Shown here: piece after piece, positions 55,997 to 64,000 of the stretch
How the letters are laid out: the number at the start of each line of letters is the position of its first letter
Position numbering within the stretch: position 1 is the stretch's first letter
Source of the DNA: Paenibacillus sp. FSL R5-0345
GTDB taxonomy: Bacteria; Bacillota; Bacilli; Paenibacillales; Paenibacillaceae
Direction of reading: 5' to 3'
DNA: 64,000 bases
Assembly (NCBI RefSeq): GCF_000758585.1
Contig: NZ_CP009281.1
Coordinates: forward strand, 3,782,001 to 3,846,000
Program-made: the position numbers and the translations under genes
Notes under the pieces: generated by a model
What the model was told of the DNA's origin: nothing
Databases searched by the model: none
Seen by the model: the letters and a program-made list of their open reading frames with translations, nothing else

Positions 55997-57148
55997 TTAT
56001 AGTATTTTTTTGAAAAGTGCAATGACTTCTTCTTTCGTAGGAATAAAAGGATTACCTGGTGCACAAGCATCCTTCATGGAGTTCTCTGCTAAAAGATCAA
56101 GATCGACCTCTTCCACTCCAAGCTCGGATAGTTTAGATGGAATTCCAACTTCTGTAGACAACGCTTTGATCGACTCGATGACAAAGTCAGCGCACTGCTT
56201 ATCGGTTTGATCCTCAACGTTTAATCCAATCGCTTTTGCAATAGCTCTGAATTTCTCGGGTACGTATTTGGCATTCTCTTCTTCCACATAAGGAAGCAAC
56301 ATTGCGTTACATACGCCATGTGGCAGATCATATACACCGCCAAGCTGATGCGCCATCGCATGTACATATCCAAGACCTGCATTATTGAAAGCAAGACCGC
56401 CTAAGAAAATCGCATACACCATTTGCTCACGAGCCTCAATATCATGGCCATTCTTCACGGTACGGGCCAAGTTAGCGAAAATAATCTCCACTGCGGCTAG
56501 TGCCGTAGCGTCAGTTACCGGATATGCTCCTGGCGTTACTAATGCCTCAATTGCATGCGTCAAAGCGTCCATTCCTGTTGCTGCCGTAAGTGCAGCGGGT
56601 TTATCTACCATAAGCTCTGGATCATTAACTGAGATGGTAGCAATGCTGTTCTTATCTACCATTACCATCTTCACTTTACGTTCTTCGTCTGTAATTACAT
56701 AGTTAATCGTTACTTCTGCTGAAGTGCCAGCGGTAGTATTAACTGCAACGATCGGCAACGACTTATGCTTCGACTTGTGTACGCCCTCATATTCTTTGAT
56801 GTGACCGCCATTCGTGGCGATAATCCCAATCGCCTTGGCCGTATCTTGTGGCGAACCACCGCCGATGGAGATCAGATAGTCACAATTCTGTGCTTGGAGA
56901 TAATCCACCCCGTCATGAACATTATTACAGGTCGGATTAGGTTTCACTTCATCATAGATGGCATATTCAATCCCCGCATCATCCAATACTGCCAGCAATT
57001 TACCGGCAATGCCGCTCTTCATTAGGAATTTGTCTGTGACTACAAGTGCCTTCTTCAAATTCAGTTCTTGAATGTAAGGACCAATTTCCTGCAAACATCC
57101 CTTGCCCATAATATTGATTGATGGAACGTAAAACACATGTGTGCTCAT
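55997..57148 (-). CDS. fucO: Iron-containing alcohol dehydrogenase (lactaldehyde reductase-like)
   Basis: A group III metal-dependent dehydrogenase of 383 residues. The NAD-binding GGGSPQDTAKAIG (about 97-109), TTAGTSAEVT (about 137-146) and metal-ligand histidines in GLGYVHAMAHQLGGVYDLPHG (split over about 257-277) are present. As first gene of the rhamnose operon, it most likely reduces L-lactaldehyde from RhaD to 1,2-propanediol, or acts on a related aldehyde. The gene symbol is by function, since this family is broad. Confidence 0.82.
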   Translation of the reverse strand: MSTHVFYVPSINIMGKGCLQEIGPYIQELNLKKALVVTDKFLMKSGIAGKLLAVLDDAGIEYAIYDEVKPNPTCNNVHDGVDYLQAQNCDYLISIGGGSPQDTAKAIGIIATNGGHIKEYEGVHKSKHKSLPIVAVNTTAGTSAEVTINYVITDEERKVKMVMVDKNSIATISVNDPELMVDKPAALTAATGMDALTHAIEALVTPGAYPVTDATALAAVEIIFANLARTVKNGHDIEAREQMVYAIFLGGLAFNNAGLGYVHAMAHQLGGVYDLPHGVCNAMLLPYVEEENAKYVPEKFRAIAKAIGLNVEDQTDKQCADFVIESIKALSTEVGIPSKLSELGVEEVDLDLLAENSMKDACAPGNPFIPTKEEVIALFKKIL

Positions 57149-57322
57149 TTTATGACCAGCCTCCTAATGTGAATTCATCAACATCAAATTAATTCACTTG
57201 CTCTGCAAGCTAGAGTATATTTTCTCGTCTATAACGCCTCTGGCTGGCCCCTGAATCGTAACCCGGCCGGCTCTAGAATCTCCCTAACTCGACTACTCTT
57301 AAAGGATTTCTTTTCCTCTTTC

Positions 57323-57351
57323 ATCGTATGCTCAGAAATCTTTGTTGTCAA
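57323..57351 (-). promoter_or_regulatory. Sigma-A promoter of the rhamnose operon
   Basis: On the minus strand TTGACA (57351-57346) and TACGAT (57328-57323) are separated by 17 bp. The leader of about 170 nt to the first start codon has no clear structure. Confidence 0.6.
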
Positions 57352-57388
57352 CACATTAAATATTATTTATGTTGTTTTTGTTTGTTTT

Positions 57389-57459
57389 ATATCTGTTTTG
57401 TGAATATTTTTGGCGAATACAGATATATATACGTTGTTTTTATTGCAAAACACAGATAT
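57389..57459. promoter_or_regulatory. Three ACAGATAT motifs, candidate operators of the DeoR regulator
   Basis: ACAGATAT occurs at 57419-57426 and 57452-57459 on the plus strand (33 bp apart, each followed by ACGTT) and as ATATCTGT at 57389-57396. The cluster lies between the rhamnose promoter and the DeoR-family gene, where a repressor could act on both. Confidence 0.5.
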
Positions 57460-57503
57460 TTAACGTTATGATTGTAAAATATAGCTTTGGAAAGGTGATT
57501 CCT

Positions 57504-58259
57504 ATGCTTGCAGCCGAAAGACGTAAAAAAATAATCGATCTAGTCCATCAGGATAAACGAGTACTAGTTTCTGATCTAAGCAAAATGTTTGAGGTCACAG
57601 AAGAGACGATACGCAGAGATTTGGAGAAGCTTGAGAAGGATGGCATCCTTAGTCGTACCTATGGCGGTGCCATGCTGAATCGTCATACGAATGAGGACTT
57701 ACCTTTTGTGACACGTAATGCGCTGAATACAGATATTAAACGTGGGATTGCCCTGAAAGCGCTCGACTTAATTAATGATGGAGATACACTTATGGTAGAT
57801 CCAAGCTCAACAGCTTTTGAATTTCTAAAATTACTCGGCAACAAAAACAATCTAACCATCATCACAAACTCCATTAATATTTTGCATGAGTTCTCGAATT
57901 CAGGGATGGATATCATCTCTACTGGCGGTTCACTTCGTTACCGTTCGTTGTCACTGGTAGGACCGGTAGCCCATGACACCATTCAAAGATACAATGTGGA
58001 TACTGCGGTGATCAGTTGCAAAGGAATTGATATGGAGCGAGGGATCACAGATTCCAACGAACCTGAGTGCGAGCTCAAGAAGTACATGCTGCGGCAAGCC
58101 AATAAGGTCGTTCTCCTGGCGGATCACACCAAATTCGATAAGACGGCTTTTACAAAGCTGGTTGAGCTTGGCCATATTGATTTTTTGATCACGGACCGTA
58201 AGCCTTCTGAAGCTTGGCTGAAACGTCTGAACGAGGAAAATATTGAGGTTCTCTCTTAA
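57504..58259 (+). CDS. rhaR: DeoR-family regulator of the rhamnose operon
   Basis: A 251-residue repressor with an N-terminal helix-turn-helix (about 6-58: RRKKIIDLVHQDKRVLVSDL and VTEETIRRDLEKLEKDGILSRTYGGA) and a C-terminal sugar-phosphate-sensing domain (ISTGGSLRYRSLSLVGP, LADHTKFDK). The start is ATG after GGAAAGGTG; the longer upstream frame has no ribosome site. It is divergent from the rha genes. In Bacillus subtilis the DeoR-type RhaR (YulB) controls rhamnose genes, so the role is well supported by position. Confidence 0.85.
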   Translation: MLAAERRKKIIDLVHQDKRVLVSDLSKMFEVTEETIRRDLEKLEKDGILSRTYGGAMLNRHTNEDLPFVTRNALNTDIKRGIALKALDLINDGDTLMVDPSSTAFEFLKLLGNKNNLTIITNSINILHEFSNSGMDIISTGGSLRYRSLSLVGPVAHDTIQRYNVDTAVISCKGIDMERGITDSNEPECELKKYMLRQANKVVLLADHTKFDKTAFTKLVELGHIDFLITDRKPSEAWLKRLNEENIEVLS

Positions 58260-58292
58260 CTGAGGGTAAGAACATACTTAGCCTAATTTAAA

Positions 58293-58330
58293 AACGCCGT
58301 TCCCTAGCGATTTATAGGTAACGGCATTTG
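58293..58330. terminator. Bidirectional terminator between convergent genes
   Basis: GCCGTTCCCTA and TATAGGTAACGGC pair with minor bulges around a short loop, with A and T runs outside. Confidence 0.65.
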
Positions 58331-58344
58331 TCGAATTCTCATCC

Positions 58345-58989
58345 TTATCTTTCTGTATAAACCTGGGAAACTGAAATTACATCCCTTGAAGAAGTAGTAT
58401 GATCAGCCTGTTTTACTTGTGTAGAAGCCTTCTTTCTACAAATATATACAAGAGCCGGCGGGAAATTCAGCATCACCCATTTAGCACTCACAATTTCAAA
58501 ATGCTGCATTAATTCCTTCTTCATTTGAGGAAAATACTCAAACGTGATAAACCACCCGCCCTCTTTTAAAGAGGATGTAATTTGTTCAATGTAAAGCGTC
58601 CGATCTGAGGCTGAGAAATTTCGAAAAGACAAACTGCTCACAATGCAGTCTAACTTCTCCAACCTGCTATTATGAAGCGCAAGCCTTAATCGCAAACAAT
58701 CATTATGGAAAATTCGGTCAGGGTAATCAAGTCGTAGTTGTTGACGAAAATCCGTATCCTTTTCAAACAAAAGCACGTTCATCTCGGTCTTTTCCTCGTT
58801 TGGAATAAACCTAGTGATCGCTCCAGTACCCGCACCCAGCTCAGCTAAATTACGCATTTGTTGCCACGGAATGGCGTTGAGCATCGTTTTTGCCAGCCAG
58901 CGCGAACTGGGAGTAACGCTTCCTAATTGTCGGGGCGCATGCAGAAATTTATACAGAAAATGAAGTCTCTCATGAATTCCGCTTCGCAT
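58345..58989 (-). CDS. SAM-dependent methyltransferase (PmtA-like)
   Basis: A class I methyltransferase of 214 residues. The SAM-binding motif I is LAELGAGTGAITRFI (about 46-60). The N-terminal FLHAPRQLGSVTPSSRWLAKTML is typical of phosphatidylethanolamine N-methyltransferase-like (PmtA/LmtA) proteins, as is the segment SLSFRNFS after motif II. Whether the substrate is a phospholipid is uncertain, and rRNA methyltransferases share parts of this pattern. The start is the ATG seven bases after GGGGG. Confidence 0.75.
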   Translation of the reverse strand: MRSGIHERLHFLYKFLHAPRQLGSVTPSSRWLAKTMLNAIPWQQMRNLAELGAGTGAITRFIPNEEKTEMNVLLFEKDTDFRQQLRLDYPDRIFHNDCLRLRLALHNSRLEKLDCIVSSLSFRNFSASDRTLYIEQITSSLKEGGWFITFEYFPQMKKELMQHFEIVSAKWVMLNFPPALVYICRKKASTQVKQADHTTSSRDVISVSQVYTER

Positions 58990-59098
58990 GTTCATTCCCC
59001 CTTGTATCATTAAATTCCCCATCTAATTCTAAAATATGTTATTAACATTAAAGTCGTACTCGATCTATTCTCTCCATTTATTAATTTTCGCAAAACAA

Positions 59099-59146
59099 AA
59101 GCCCAAATCTCACCGCAAAATGAATTGCGAGAAAATTCGGGCTAAT
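59099..59146 (-). terminator. Terminator after gnd
   Basis: AGCCC-AAAT-CTC pairs with GAGAAAATTCGGGCT through a long imperfect stem with an inner CGCAA/TTGCG hairpin; on the minus strand a T-rich tail follows. Confidence 0.55.
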
Positions 59147-59158
59147 GATTAACATTAG

Positions 59159-60052
59159 TTACTTCGTTTCAACGGCATGTCCGCCAAATTCATTCCGAAG
59201 AGCAGCCACTACTTTGCCAGTAAAGGTATCCGTCTCAAGAGAACGGTAGCGCATTAATAACGCCATCGCGATTACGGGCGTTGCAGCTTGCAAATCAAAT
59301 GCAGTTTCGAGCGTCCATCTGCCTTCACCGGAGGAGTGCATAATCCCTTTGATCTCATCCAATTTAGCATCTTTCGAGAACGCACGTTCAACCAGTTCCA
59401 TCAGCCAAGACCGGATGACGGAGCCATGATTCCATACCCGAGCGACTTCCTCAAAGTTGTAATCAAACTCACTCTTCTCCAATACCTCAAAGCCTTCACC
59501 TATGGCAGCCATCATGCCGTATTCGATACCGTTATGCACCATTTTTAGGAAATGGCCGCTACCAGCCTTACCGGCATATAAAAAGCCGCTTTCTACAGCC
59601 GTATCACGGAAAATGGGCTCCACAACCTCCCAAGCTTCTGGATCTCCGCCAACCATGTAACAAGCTCCGTTACGCGCACCTTCCATCCCTCCGGATGTAC
59701 CTGCATCCATAAAGCTGATTCCGTATTCCTTCAATTGCTCATATCGGCGAATAGACTCTTTATAATGCGAATTCCCCGCTTCAATGACAATATCCCCTTT
59801 AGATAACAAAGGTGTAAGCTCAGCAATGACTGAATCCACAACCTGATGTGGAACCATGATCCAAATAATCCTAGGTGTTTCCAATTGTTGTACTAACTCA
59901 GGAAGCGTTACTGCCCCTTTAGCACCTTTAGCTTTCATTTCCTCCACAGCAGGTGCATTCAAATCAAATGCGACAACCTCATGTCCATGATCCAGCAAAT
60001 TCTGGCCCAAATTGAAGCCCATTTTTCCTAATCCAACTAATCCTACTTTCAT
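59159..60052 (-). CDS. gnd: 6-phosphogluconate dehydrogenase, short (YqeC/GndA-like) form
   Basis: Decarboxylates 6-phosphogluconate to ribulose 5-phosphate. This is the short, 297-residue form. The Rossmann motif GLVGLGKMGFNLG (4-16) ends its second strand with VVAFDLN, where the Asp suggests NAD preference over NADP. The catalytic Lys lies in GSGHFLKMVHNGIEYG (about 165-180) and the substrate-binding AGTSGG near 116. It follows zwf on the same strand, but a terminator lies between, so it may be partly independent. Confidence 0.88.
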   Translation of the reverse strand: MKVGLVGLGKMGFNLGQNLLDHGHEVVAFDLNAPAVEEMKAKGAKGAVTLPELVQQLETPRIIWIMVPHQVVDSVIAELTPLLSKGDIVIEAGNSHYKESIRRYEQLKEYGISFMDAGTSGGMEGARNGACYMVGGDPEAWEVVEPIFRDTAVESGFLYAGKAGSGHFLKMVHNGIEYGMMAAIGEGFEVLEKSEFDYNFEEVARVWNHGSVIRSWLMELVERAFSKDAKLDEIKGIMHSSGEGRWTLETAFDLQAATPVIAMALLMRYRSLETDTFTGKVVAALRNEFGGHAVETK

Positions 60053-60112
60053 ATAATTCCCCTCCGATATATAGATTCTTGTGATGTAAATTAGCTATTT
60101 TTCTCAAAAAAA

Positions 60113-60135
60113 ACAGGCAGGGGCTTACGCCCCTG
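60113..60135 (-). terminator. Terminator overlapping the zwf stop
   Basis: On the minus strand CAGGGGC and GCCCCTG pair around GTAA, the stop codon being in the loop, and are followed by a T-rich run (CCTG then eight T). Confidence 0.75.
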
Positions 60136-61666
60136 GCCGTATAGATTCCTGCGTTGCTGCAACTTCAGCCTGAGCTGTGAGTTCTTCTGACTGCTCAGCT
60201 GCCTCATCGAACCACCAGCGATCTTCACCTAATAGCTCCATAGCCGCATCTGGACCATAAGAACCTGAAGCATATGTGTGAAGTGGCATAAGCCCCTCTT
60301 CCATTGCCTCTTGGATAGGTGTAACCCATTGCCAAGACAGTTCAACTTCTCTCCAGTGCGCAAAGAAGGTAGCATCTCCACGAAGCGCATCGAAGATTAG
60401 ATTCTCGTAGGCTTCCGGAACATCAGAGGTACCCGCTTCATAAGTAGCGCGGACAGGCTCAAGCTTTCCTTTTTGCAGCTGATCTTTCGTGTTAAGTTGT
60501 AACGTAATGGCTTCATTCGGTCCAATCTCGATAATCAGTAAATTCGGTACGTCATTTCCTTTATTCAAGTTATTACTATCATTAAACGGTTCTTTAAACT
60601 CAATAACAATTCGTGTGGATTTCTCCTTCATTCTCTTCCCAGTACGAACGTAGAAGGGTACATCATTCCATAGCGGATCATCTATAAATAGACGCGCTGC
60701 GATAAATGTTTCATTTTGCGAGGATTGATTAATTCCCGGCTCATTCAGATAACCTGCCACAGCATTCCCTTTAATTTCACCTTCTGTATATTGTCCACGG
60801 ACAACATGTTTATTAACCTCATCTTTGCTAATTGGAATGAGATGCTCCATGACGTAAATTTTCTTCCCGCGGATTTCTTCAGGTGTACTGCCCTTAGGAA
60901 GCTGCATCGCCATCATCATCATCAACTGCAGCATATGATTCTGGAACATATCACGAAGTGCGCCAGCTTTATCATAATAGCCTGCCCGTTCTTCAACACC
61001 GACAGTCTCACTCGCCGTAATTTGAACATTCGCAATATATCTATTTTTCCACAGCGCTCTTAGCACTGGATTAGAATACTTCAGGACTTCCAAGTTCTGA
61101 ACCATCGGTTTACCTAGGAAGTGGTCAATCCGGAAGATTTCTTCTTCAGTAAATACAGCATTCAAGCTATCATTCAGCTCTCTAGCTGATTTCAAATCTG
61201 TACCAAAAGGCTTCTCAATGATCAGACGTTTCCAGCCTTTCGTAGAACCCAGACCACTTGAGTGAATATTAGCTGCGATTTCCTTGAAAAACTCAGGACC
61301 CACTGACAAATAGAACATCCGGTTCTCCGGAATATTGAATAGCTGCTCACGACGTTGTACATGCTCCAGCAGCTTCAAGTAATCTTCTGTATTCCCTACA
61401 TCTAGAACGCTATATTCAAAAGCCTCCAAGAACACCTGCAATTGCGGTGAATCAACCGCTGGTTGTCTAGAAAACGTCTGTAAGGATTGCAGTACTTGCT
61501 TACGGAAGGCTTCGTTTGAAACTTCTCTTCTTCCTAATCCAATCACGGAAAGAGGACCTGAAATTTGACCATCTAAAAAGAGGTTATATAGTGCAGGATA
61601 GATTTTACGTTTTGCCAAATCTCCTGTAGCGCCGAATAGCACAAATGTTGATGATTCCACTTTCAT
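60125..61666 (-). CDS. zwf: Glucose-6-phosphate 1-dehydrogenase
   Basis: Oxidises glucose 6-phosphate to 6-phosphogluconolactone, the entry of the oxidative pentose phosphate pathway. The coenzyme motif GATGDLAKRKIYPAL (about 13-27) and the active-site RIDHFLGKPMVQNL (about 178-191) are intact. The length is 513 residues with an acidic C-terminal extension. AGGAGG precedes the ATG. gnd follows 72 bp later. Confidence 0.95.
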   Translation of the reverse strand: MKVESSTFVLFGATGDLAKRKIYPALYNLFLDGQISGPLSVIGLGRREVSNEAFRKQVLQSLQTFSRQPAVDSPQLQVFLEAFEYSVLDVGNTEDYLKLLEHVQRREQLFNIPENRMFYLSVGPEFFKEIAANIHSSGLGSTKGWKRLIIEKPFGTDLKSARELNDSLNAVFTEEEIFRIDHFLGKPMVQNLEVLKYSNPVLRALWKNRYIANVQITASETVGVEERAGYYDKAGALRDMFQNHMLQLMMMMAMQLPKGSTPEEIRGKKIYVMEHLIPISKDEVNKHVVRGQYTEGEIKGNAVAGYLNEPGINQSSQNETFIAARLFIDDPLWNDVPFYVRTGKRMKEKSTRIVIEFKEPFNDSNNLNKGNDVPNLLIIEIGPNEAITLQLNTKDQLQKGKLEPVRATYEAGTSDVPEAYENLIFDALRGDATFFAHWREVELSWQWVTPIQEAMEEGLMPLHTYASGSYGPDAAMELLGEDRWWFDEAAEQSEELTAQAEVAATQESIRPGA

Positions 61667-61730
61667 TCCTCCTGTTGTTATATATTATTTATATACTTAC
61701 TTTTAATTACTAACATACTCAGTAGAATCA

Positions 61731-61759
61731 ATCATACGACTGATATTTTCATACGTCAA
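61731..61759 (-). promoter_or_regulatory. Sigma-A promoter of zwf
   Basis: On the minus strand TTGACG (61759-61754) and TATGAT (61736-61731) are separated by 17 bp, about 65 bp before the zwf start. Confidence 0.65.
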
Positions 61760-61859
61760 CCTCATTTTGACATTTACGAAAAGTTATTATTTTCACAAAG
61801 CTAAGAAATGGTAATTATGATTAATGTCACAAAGAAAATCTTATTGGATTATTCGTATT

Positions 61860-62330
61860 AAATTACTCGGGTATTCTCATTCATTAAAGGAAAATCTTAA
61901 GCCCAACGCGGCTTTAGCGAATCTGAACTCACGCTTTCCAATTTCAAAAACCATCACCACAGCCGCTTTGTAACAAGAATAAAATTTCCAGTCGCTACAT
62001 TTACTCAATCTCCCTCGTATTTCCAAACTAACTTAAAGTATTTAATCATTTTGGGATGAATGACATCGTGAAAGGGAATTGCTATTTGTTCTCGATTTTG
62101 GGAAATGAGCATAAAAAGAGAACGTTTCGAGGAACATTATCAGAGAATGCTTCGAAGAGATTAGTGGATTAATGCCGATCGAAGTTTACCACGTTGGCAT
62201 CATCACAATTTCGTGTATCTGCACTTTGTAAGCACTTTGAATGACCTTGGCGTAACATTATATTCCCGCATAGCCAAGCCGAGATTGGATCGGACTCAGA
62301 TGACCTAATTTCAATGATTGAGTCCAGCTC
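61860..62330. other. Intergenic stretch with possible decayed or repeated sequence
   Basis: About 470 bp without an intact gene. The plus strand near 62112-62290 gives interrupted coding-like stretches (ERFEEHYQRMLRRD, a stop, then HHHNFVYLHFVSTLNDLGVT). The part near 61990-62030 is well conserved-looking but non-coding. It could be a genome-wide interspersed repeat or a pseudogene. Confidence 0.3.
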
Positions 62331-62388
62331 ATGTTAGAAGGTAACCACACTGGTTCACTCGCCTCTTGTTTAGGGCCAGTATATTAGG

Positions 62389-62397
62389 TGTTATAAT
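62389..62397 (+). promoter_or_regulatory. Extended -10 promoter of the aldolase gene
   Basis: TGT-TATAAT forms an extended -10 (TATAAT at 62392-62397), about 50 bp before the start; no good -35 is seen at the right spacing. Confidence 0.5.
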
Positions 62398-62448
62398 TAA
62401 AGAGAATATGAATATCCATTCAGTTCACGAAAGGAAGGAGATTTTTTC

Positions 62449-63336
62449 ATGAATATGAAGCAATGGGATCGGATTCGGACGGGACAGGGTTTTATAGCGG
62501 CCTTGGACCAAAGTGGTGGTAGCACACCAAAAGCGCTGCTGCAATACGGTGTTACAGAAGACAGTTACTCCAATGAAGATCAAATGTACGAATTGGTTCA
62601 CGAGATGAGAACGCGCATTATCAAGAGCCCTGCATTTGATTCAAAGTATATACTGGGTGCCATCTTATTTGAGAACACTATGGATCGTCTCATTGACGGG
62701 AAATATACTGCTGATTATCTCTGGGAGGAAAAAGGCATTGTACCCTTTCTAAAAATCGATAAAGGACTCGCCGACCCAGAAGACGGGGTACAGCTCATGA
62801 AGCCAATTCCCGGCTTAAGTGACCTTTTGCAGCGTGCCAACGAACGACATATTTTCGGGACGAAAATGCGCTCGGTGATCAAAGAGGCCAATCCTTCCGG
62901 CATCAAAAAAGTGGTTGAACAACAGTTTGAAGTCGGCAAGCAAATTTTAGAAGCGGGGCTGGTTCCGATTATCGAACCGGAGGTCGATATCCACACCGCT
63001 GATAAAACAGCTTCGGAAAAGCTGTTAAAAGCAGAACTTTCAGCTCAATTGTCTAAGCTGGGCAAAGATGTGAAGGTCATGCTGAAGCTCTCCATCCCCA
63101 CAGAAAATAACTTCTACCGCGAATTAATGGAGGATCCTCACGTTTTGAGAATTGTTGCATTGTCCGGTGGATACACACAGGCTGAGGCCAACGATAAGCT
63201 CGCCCACAATCAAGGATTAATCGCCAGCTTCTCGCGTGCTTTATCGCAAGGACTAAGTGCCGGGCAGTCAAACGATGAGTTTAACGCGCTCCTATCTAAA
63301 TCTGTAGAAGCAATTTATGCAGCCTCTATTCAATAA
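62449..63336 (+). CDS. fda: Class I fructose-bisphosphate aldolase
   Basis: A Schiff-base aldolase of glycolysis that splits fructose 1,6-bisphosphate. The 295-residue length and the N-terminal [16 protein letters not shown] (15-30) are typical of bacterial class I enzymes; [14 protein letters not shown] (about 209-222) carries the Schiff-base Lys and [11 protein letters not shown] near 182 the second catalytic Glu. GGAAGGAG lies eight bases before ATG. It is a single gene with its own promoter and terminator. Confidence 0.93.
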   Translation: MNMKQWDRIRTGQGFIAALDQSGGSTPKALLQYGVTEDSYSNEDQMYELVHEMRTRIIKSPAFDSKYILGAILFENTMDRLIDGKYTADYLWEEKGIVPFLKIDKGLADPEDGVQLMKPIPGLSDLLQRANERHIFGTKMRSVIKEANPSGIKKVVEQQFEVGKQILEAGLVPIIEPEVDIHTADKTASEKLLKAELSAQLSKLGKDVKVMLKLSIPTENNFYRELMEDPHVLRIVALSGGYTQAEANDKLAHNQGLIASFSRALSQGLSAGQSNDEFNALLSKSVEAIYAASIQ

Positions 63337-63372
63337 GCTGCTCTTCTCTTCGTGAAGACTCAAATCATTAAT

Positions 63373-63422
63373 AAAGGCTGTTTCCTTACAGGTGAATACC
63401 TGCAGGGAAACAGCCTTTTTCT
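63373..63422 (+). terminator. Terminator of the aldolase gene
   Basis: AAAGGCTGTTTCC with CAGGT pairs with ACCTG and GGAAACAGCCTTT around GAAT, followed by T residues. Confidence 0.85.
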
Positions 63423-63431
63423 AATCTGAAT

Positions 63432-64000
63432 TTACTTTTTTAAAGTTAGTGCTCTCAGAATGATGGTTGCGGCTTCAGCACGAGTAGTACTGCCTTGCGG
63501 TTTCAATGTACCATCTGTATAACCCTCGAGAAGTCCCTCGGCAATAGCTGCTCCTAGCGCAGGTCGAGCCCAGGTGGAGACCTTTGCACTATCTGAGAAG
63601 TTCATACTCATATCTGTTTCTACGAGCTGCGCTGCGCGAACGACTATTGTCGCAACCTGTTCACGAGTTACGATCTCATCTGGTCCAAAGTTGCCATTGT
63701 TATAGCCATTAACAACGCCCAGTGCTGCCGCTGTTGCAATGGCTTCATTAGCCCAATGCGTCTTCGTGTCGCCAAACACTTTACCAACATCGGCCTGAAG
63801 CCCGAAGGCTTTGACAATTATCGATACGAATTCGGCTCTTGTAATCTTGCTATCCGGTTTAAATGTATTGTCCGGGTAGCCATTGATCGCACCTAGTTTA
63901 ACCAGGTCTCTGATGCTTATTTCAGCCCAATGTCCTTTGATATCTACGAAATCCACATCCGGTGAAGGGCTCGGAGCCACTGTTTTTTCAGAGACCAGAA
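63432..64000 (-). CDS. SLH-domain surface protein, C-terminal part (runs off the edge)
   Basis: The C-terminal end of a larger exported protein. Three S-layer homology repeats are visible: DIKGHWAEISIRDLVKLGAINGYPD, then DTKTHWANEAIATAAALGVVNGY and a third near the end (WARPALGAAIAEGLLEGYTDG), each followed by an ITRAE/VTREQ/TTRAE motif. The repeats bind pyruvylated cell-wall polymer and anchor the protein at the surface. The frame stays open through the edge (preceded by SEKTVAPSPSP, a linker), so the true start is outside the window and the function of the main domain is not seen. The gene is convergent with fda. Confidence 0.88.
   Translation of the reverse strand, partial: LVSEKTVAPSPSPDVDFVDIKGHWAEISIRDLVKLGAINGYPDNTFKPDSKITRAEFVSIIVKAFGLQADVGKVFGDTKTHWANEAIATAAALGVVNGYNNGNFGPDEIVTREQVATIVVRAAQLVETDMSMNFSDSAKVSTWARPALGAAIAEGLLEGYTDGTLKPQGSTTRAEAATIILRALTLKK

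Noticed and set aside
57369..57503. N-terminal extension of the DeoR regulator
   Set aside because: It has no ribosome site, is translated from AT-rich operator DNA and is absent from DeoR proteins; the ATG at 57504 has a good site.
1..64000. tRNA, rRNA or CRISPR array
   Set aside because: No cloverleaf-like genes, rRNA segments or regularly spaced direct repeats were noticed on reading the window; a dedicated search was not possible.

Overview
The window reads as a chromosomal segment of a low-to-moderate GC, endospore-forming Bacillota bacterium, most likely Paenibacillus. This rests on gene content: a CotD-type coat protein, a YjcZ-type sporulation peptide, YolD, a YpdA-type bacillithiol-related reductase, a miaB-ricA pair, an ECF sigma/anti-sigma pair, S-layer homology (SLH) repeats, strong AGGAGG ribosome sites and several TTG/GTG starts. 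I saw no rRNA, tRNA, CRISPR array, plasmid origin or intact insertion sequence. The only mobile-element trace is a frameshifted tyrosine-recombinase tail near 34.2 kb. Nothing was searched or folded by program; families are named from sequence motifs.

Layout. 0-13.7 kb: a lipoprotein alpha-amylase behind a cre-like site, small unknown genes, an azoreductase, an RsgA-type GTPase, a compact transcription unit that may encode a tiny peptide (5.4-5.6 kb), a HAD phosphatase, an ArsR/DUF2087 regulator beside a perfect palindrome, YpdA and a DUF441 membrane protein, an ECF sigma/anti-sigma pair, an ABC exporter half, and a HesB-like protein. 13.8-18.2 kb: a short leader peptide, a three-state RNA attenuator and a heterodimeric ABC exporter, matching the bmrB-bmrC-bmrD arrangement of Bacillus subtilis. 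18.2-26.6 kb: a YcaQ/AlkX-like DNA glycosylase, a HEPN-like protein, a Csp-type cysteine-rich protein, a COG0523 metal GTPase, MoaB, CotD, and an ArsR-controlled ABC-2 exporter operon.

26.7-42 kb: a two-gene 2-oxoacid:ferredoxin oxidoreductase with fused subunits, a YolD gene behind a promoter carrying two LexA-box-like sites, a coupled pair of tiny genes ending in YjcZ, a cation diffusion facilitator, an amino-acid permease, an NAD-salvage operon (Nudix/NrtR-like, pncA, pncB), and miaB-ricA. 42.2-50.3 kb: a tightly packed five-gene operon (SWIM zinc finger, alpha-helical repeat protein, MoxR AAA+ ATPase, DUF5682 TraB/ChaN-like protein, VWA protein) that resembles the poorly understood E. coli yehLMPQ set. 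This is the best candidate here for an undescribed biological system.

50.5-64 kb: an Old Yellow Enzyme, a small P-loop kinase-like protein, an L-rhamnose operon (alcohol dehydrogenase, rhaB, rhaA, rhaD) divergent from a DeoR-family regulator with repeated ACAGATAT motifs between them, a methyltransferase, gnd and zwf of the oxidative pentose phosphate route, a class I fructose-bisphosphate aldolase, and the C-terminal SLH region of a surface protein that runs off the right edge. Carbon metabolism links several parts: starch or maltodextrin hydrolysis at the left, rhamnose, pentose phosphate and aldolase at the right.
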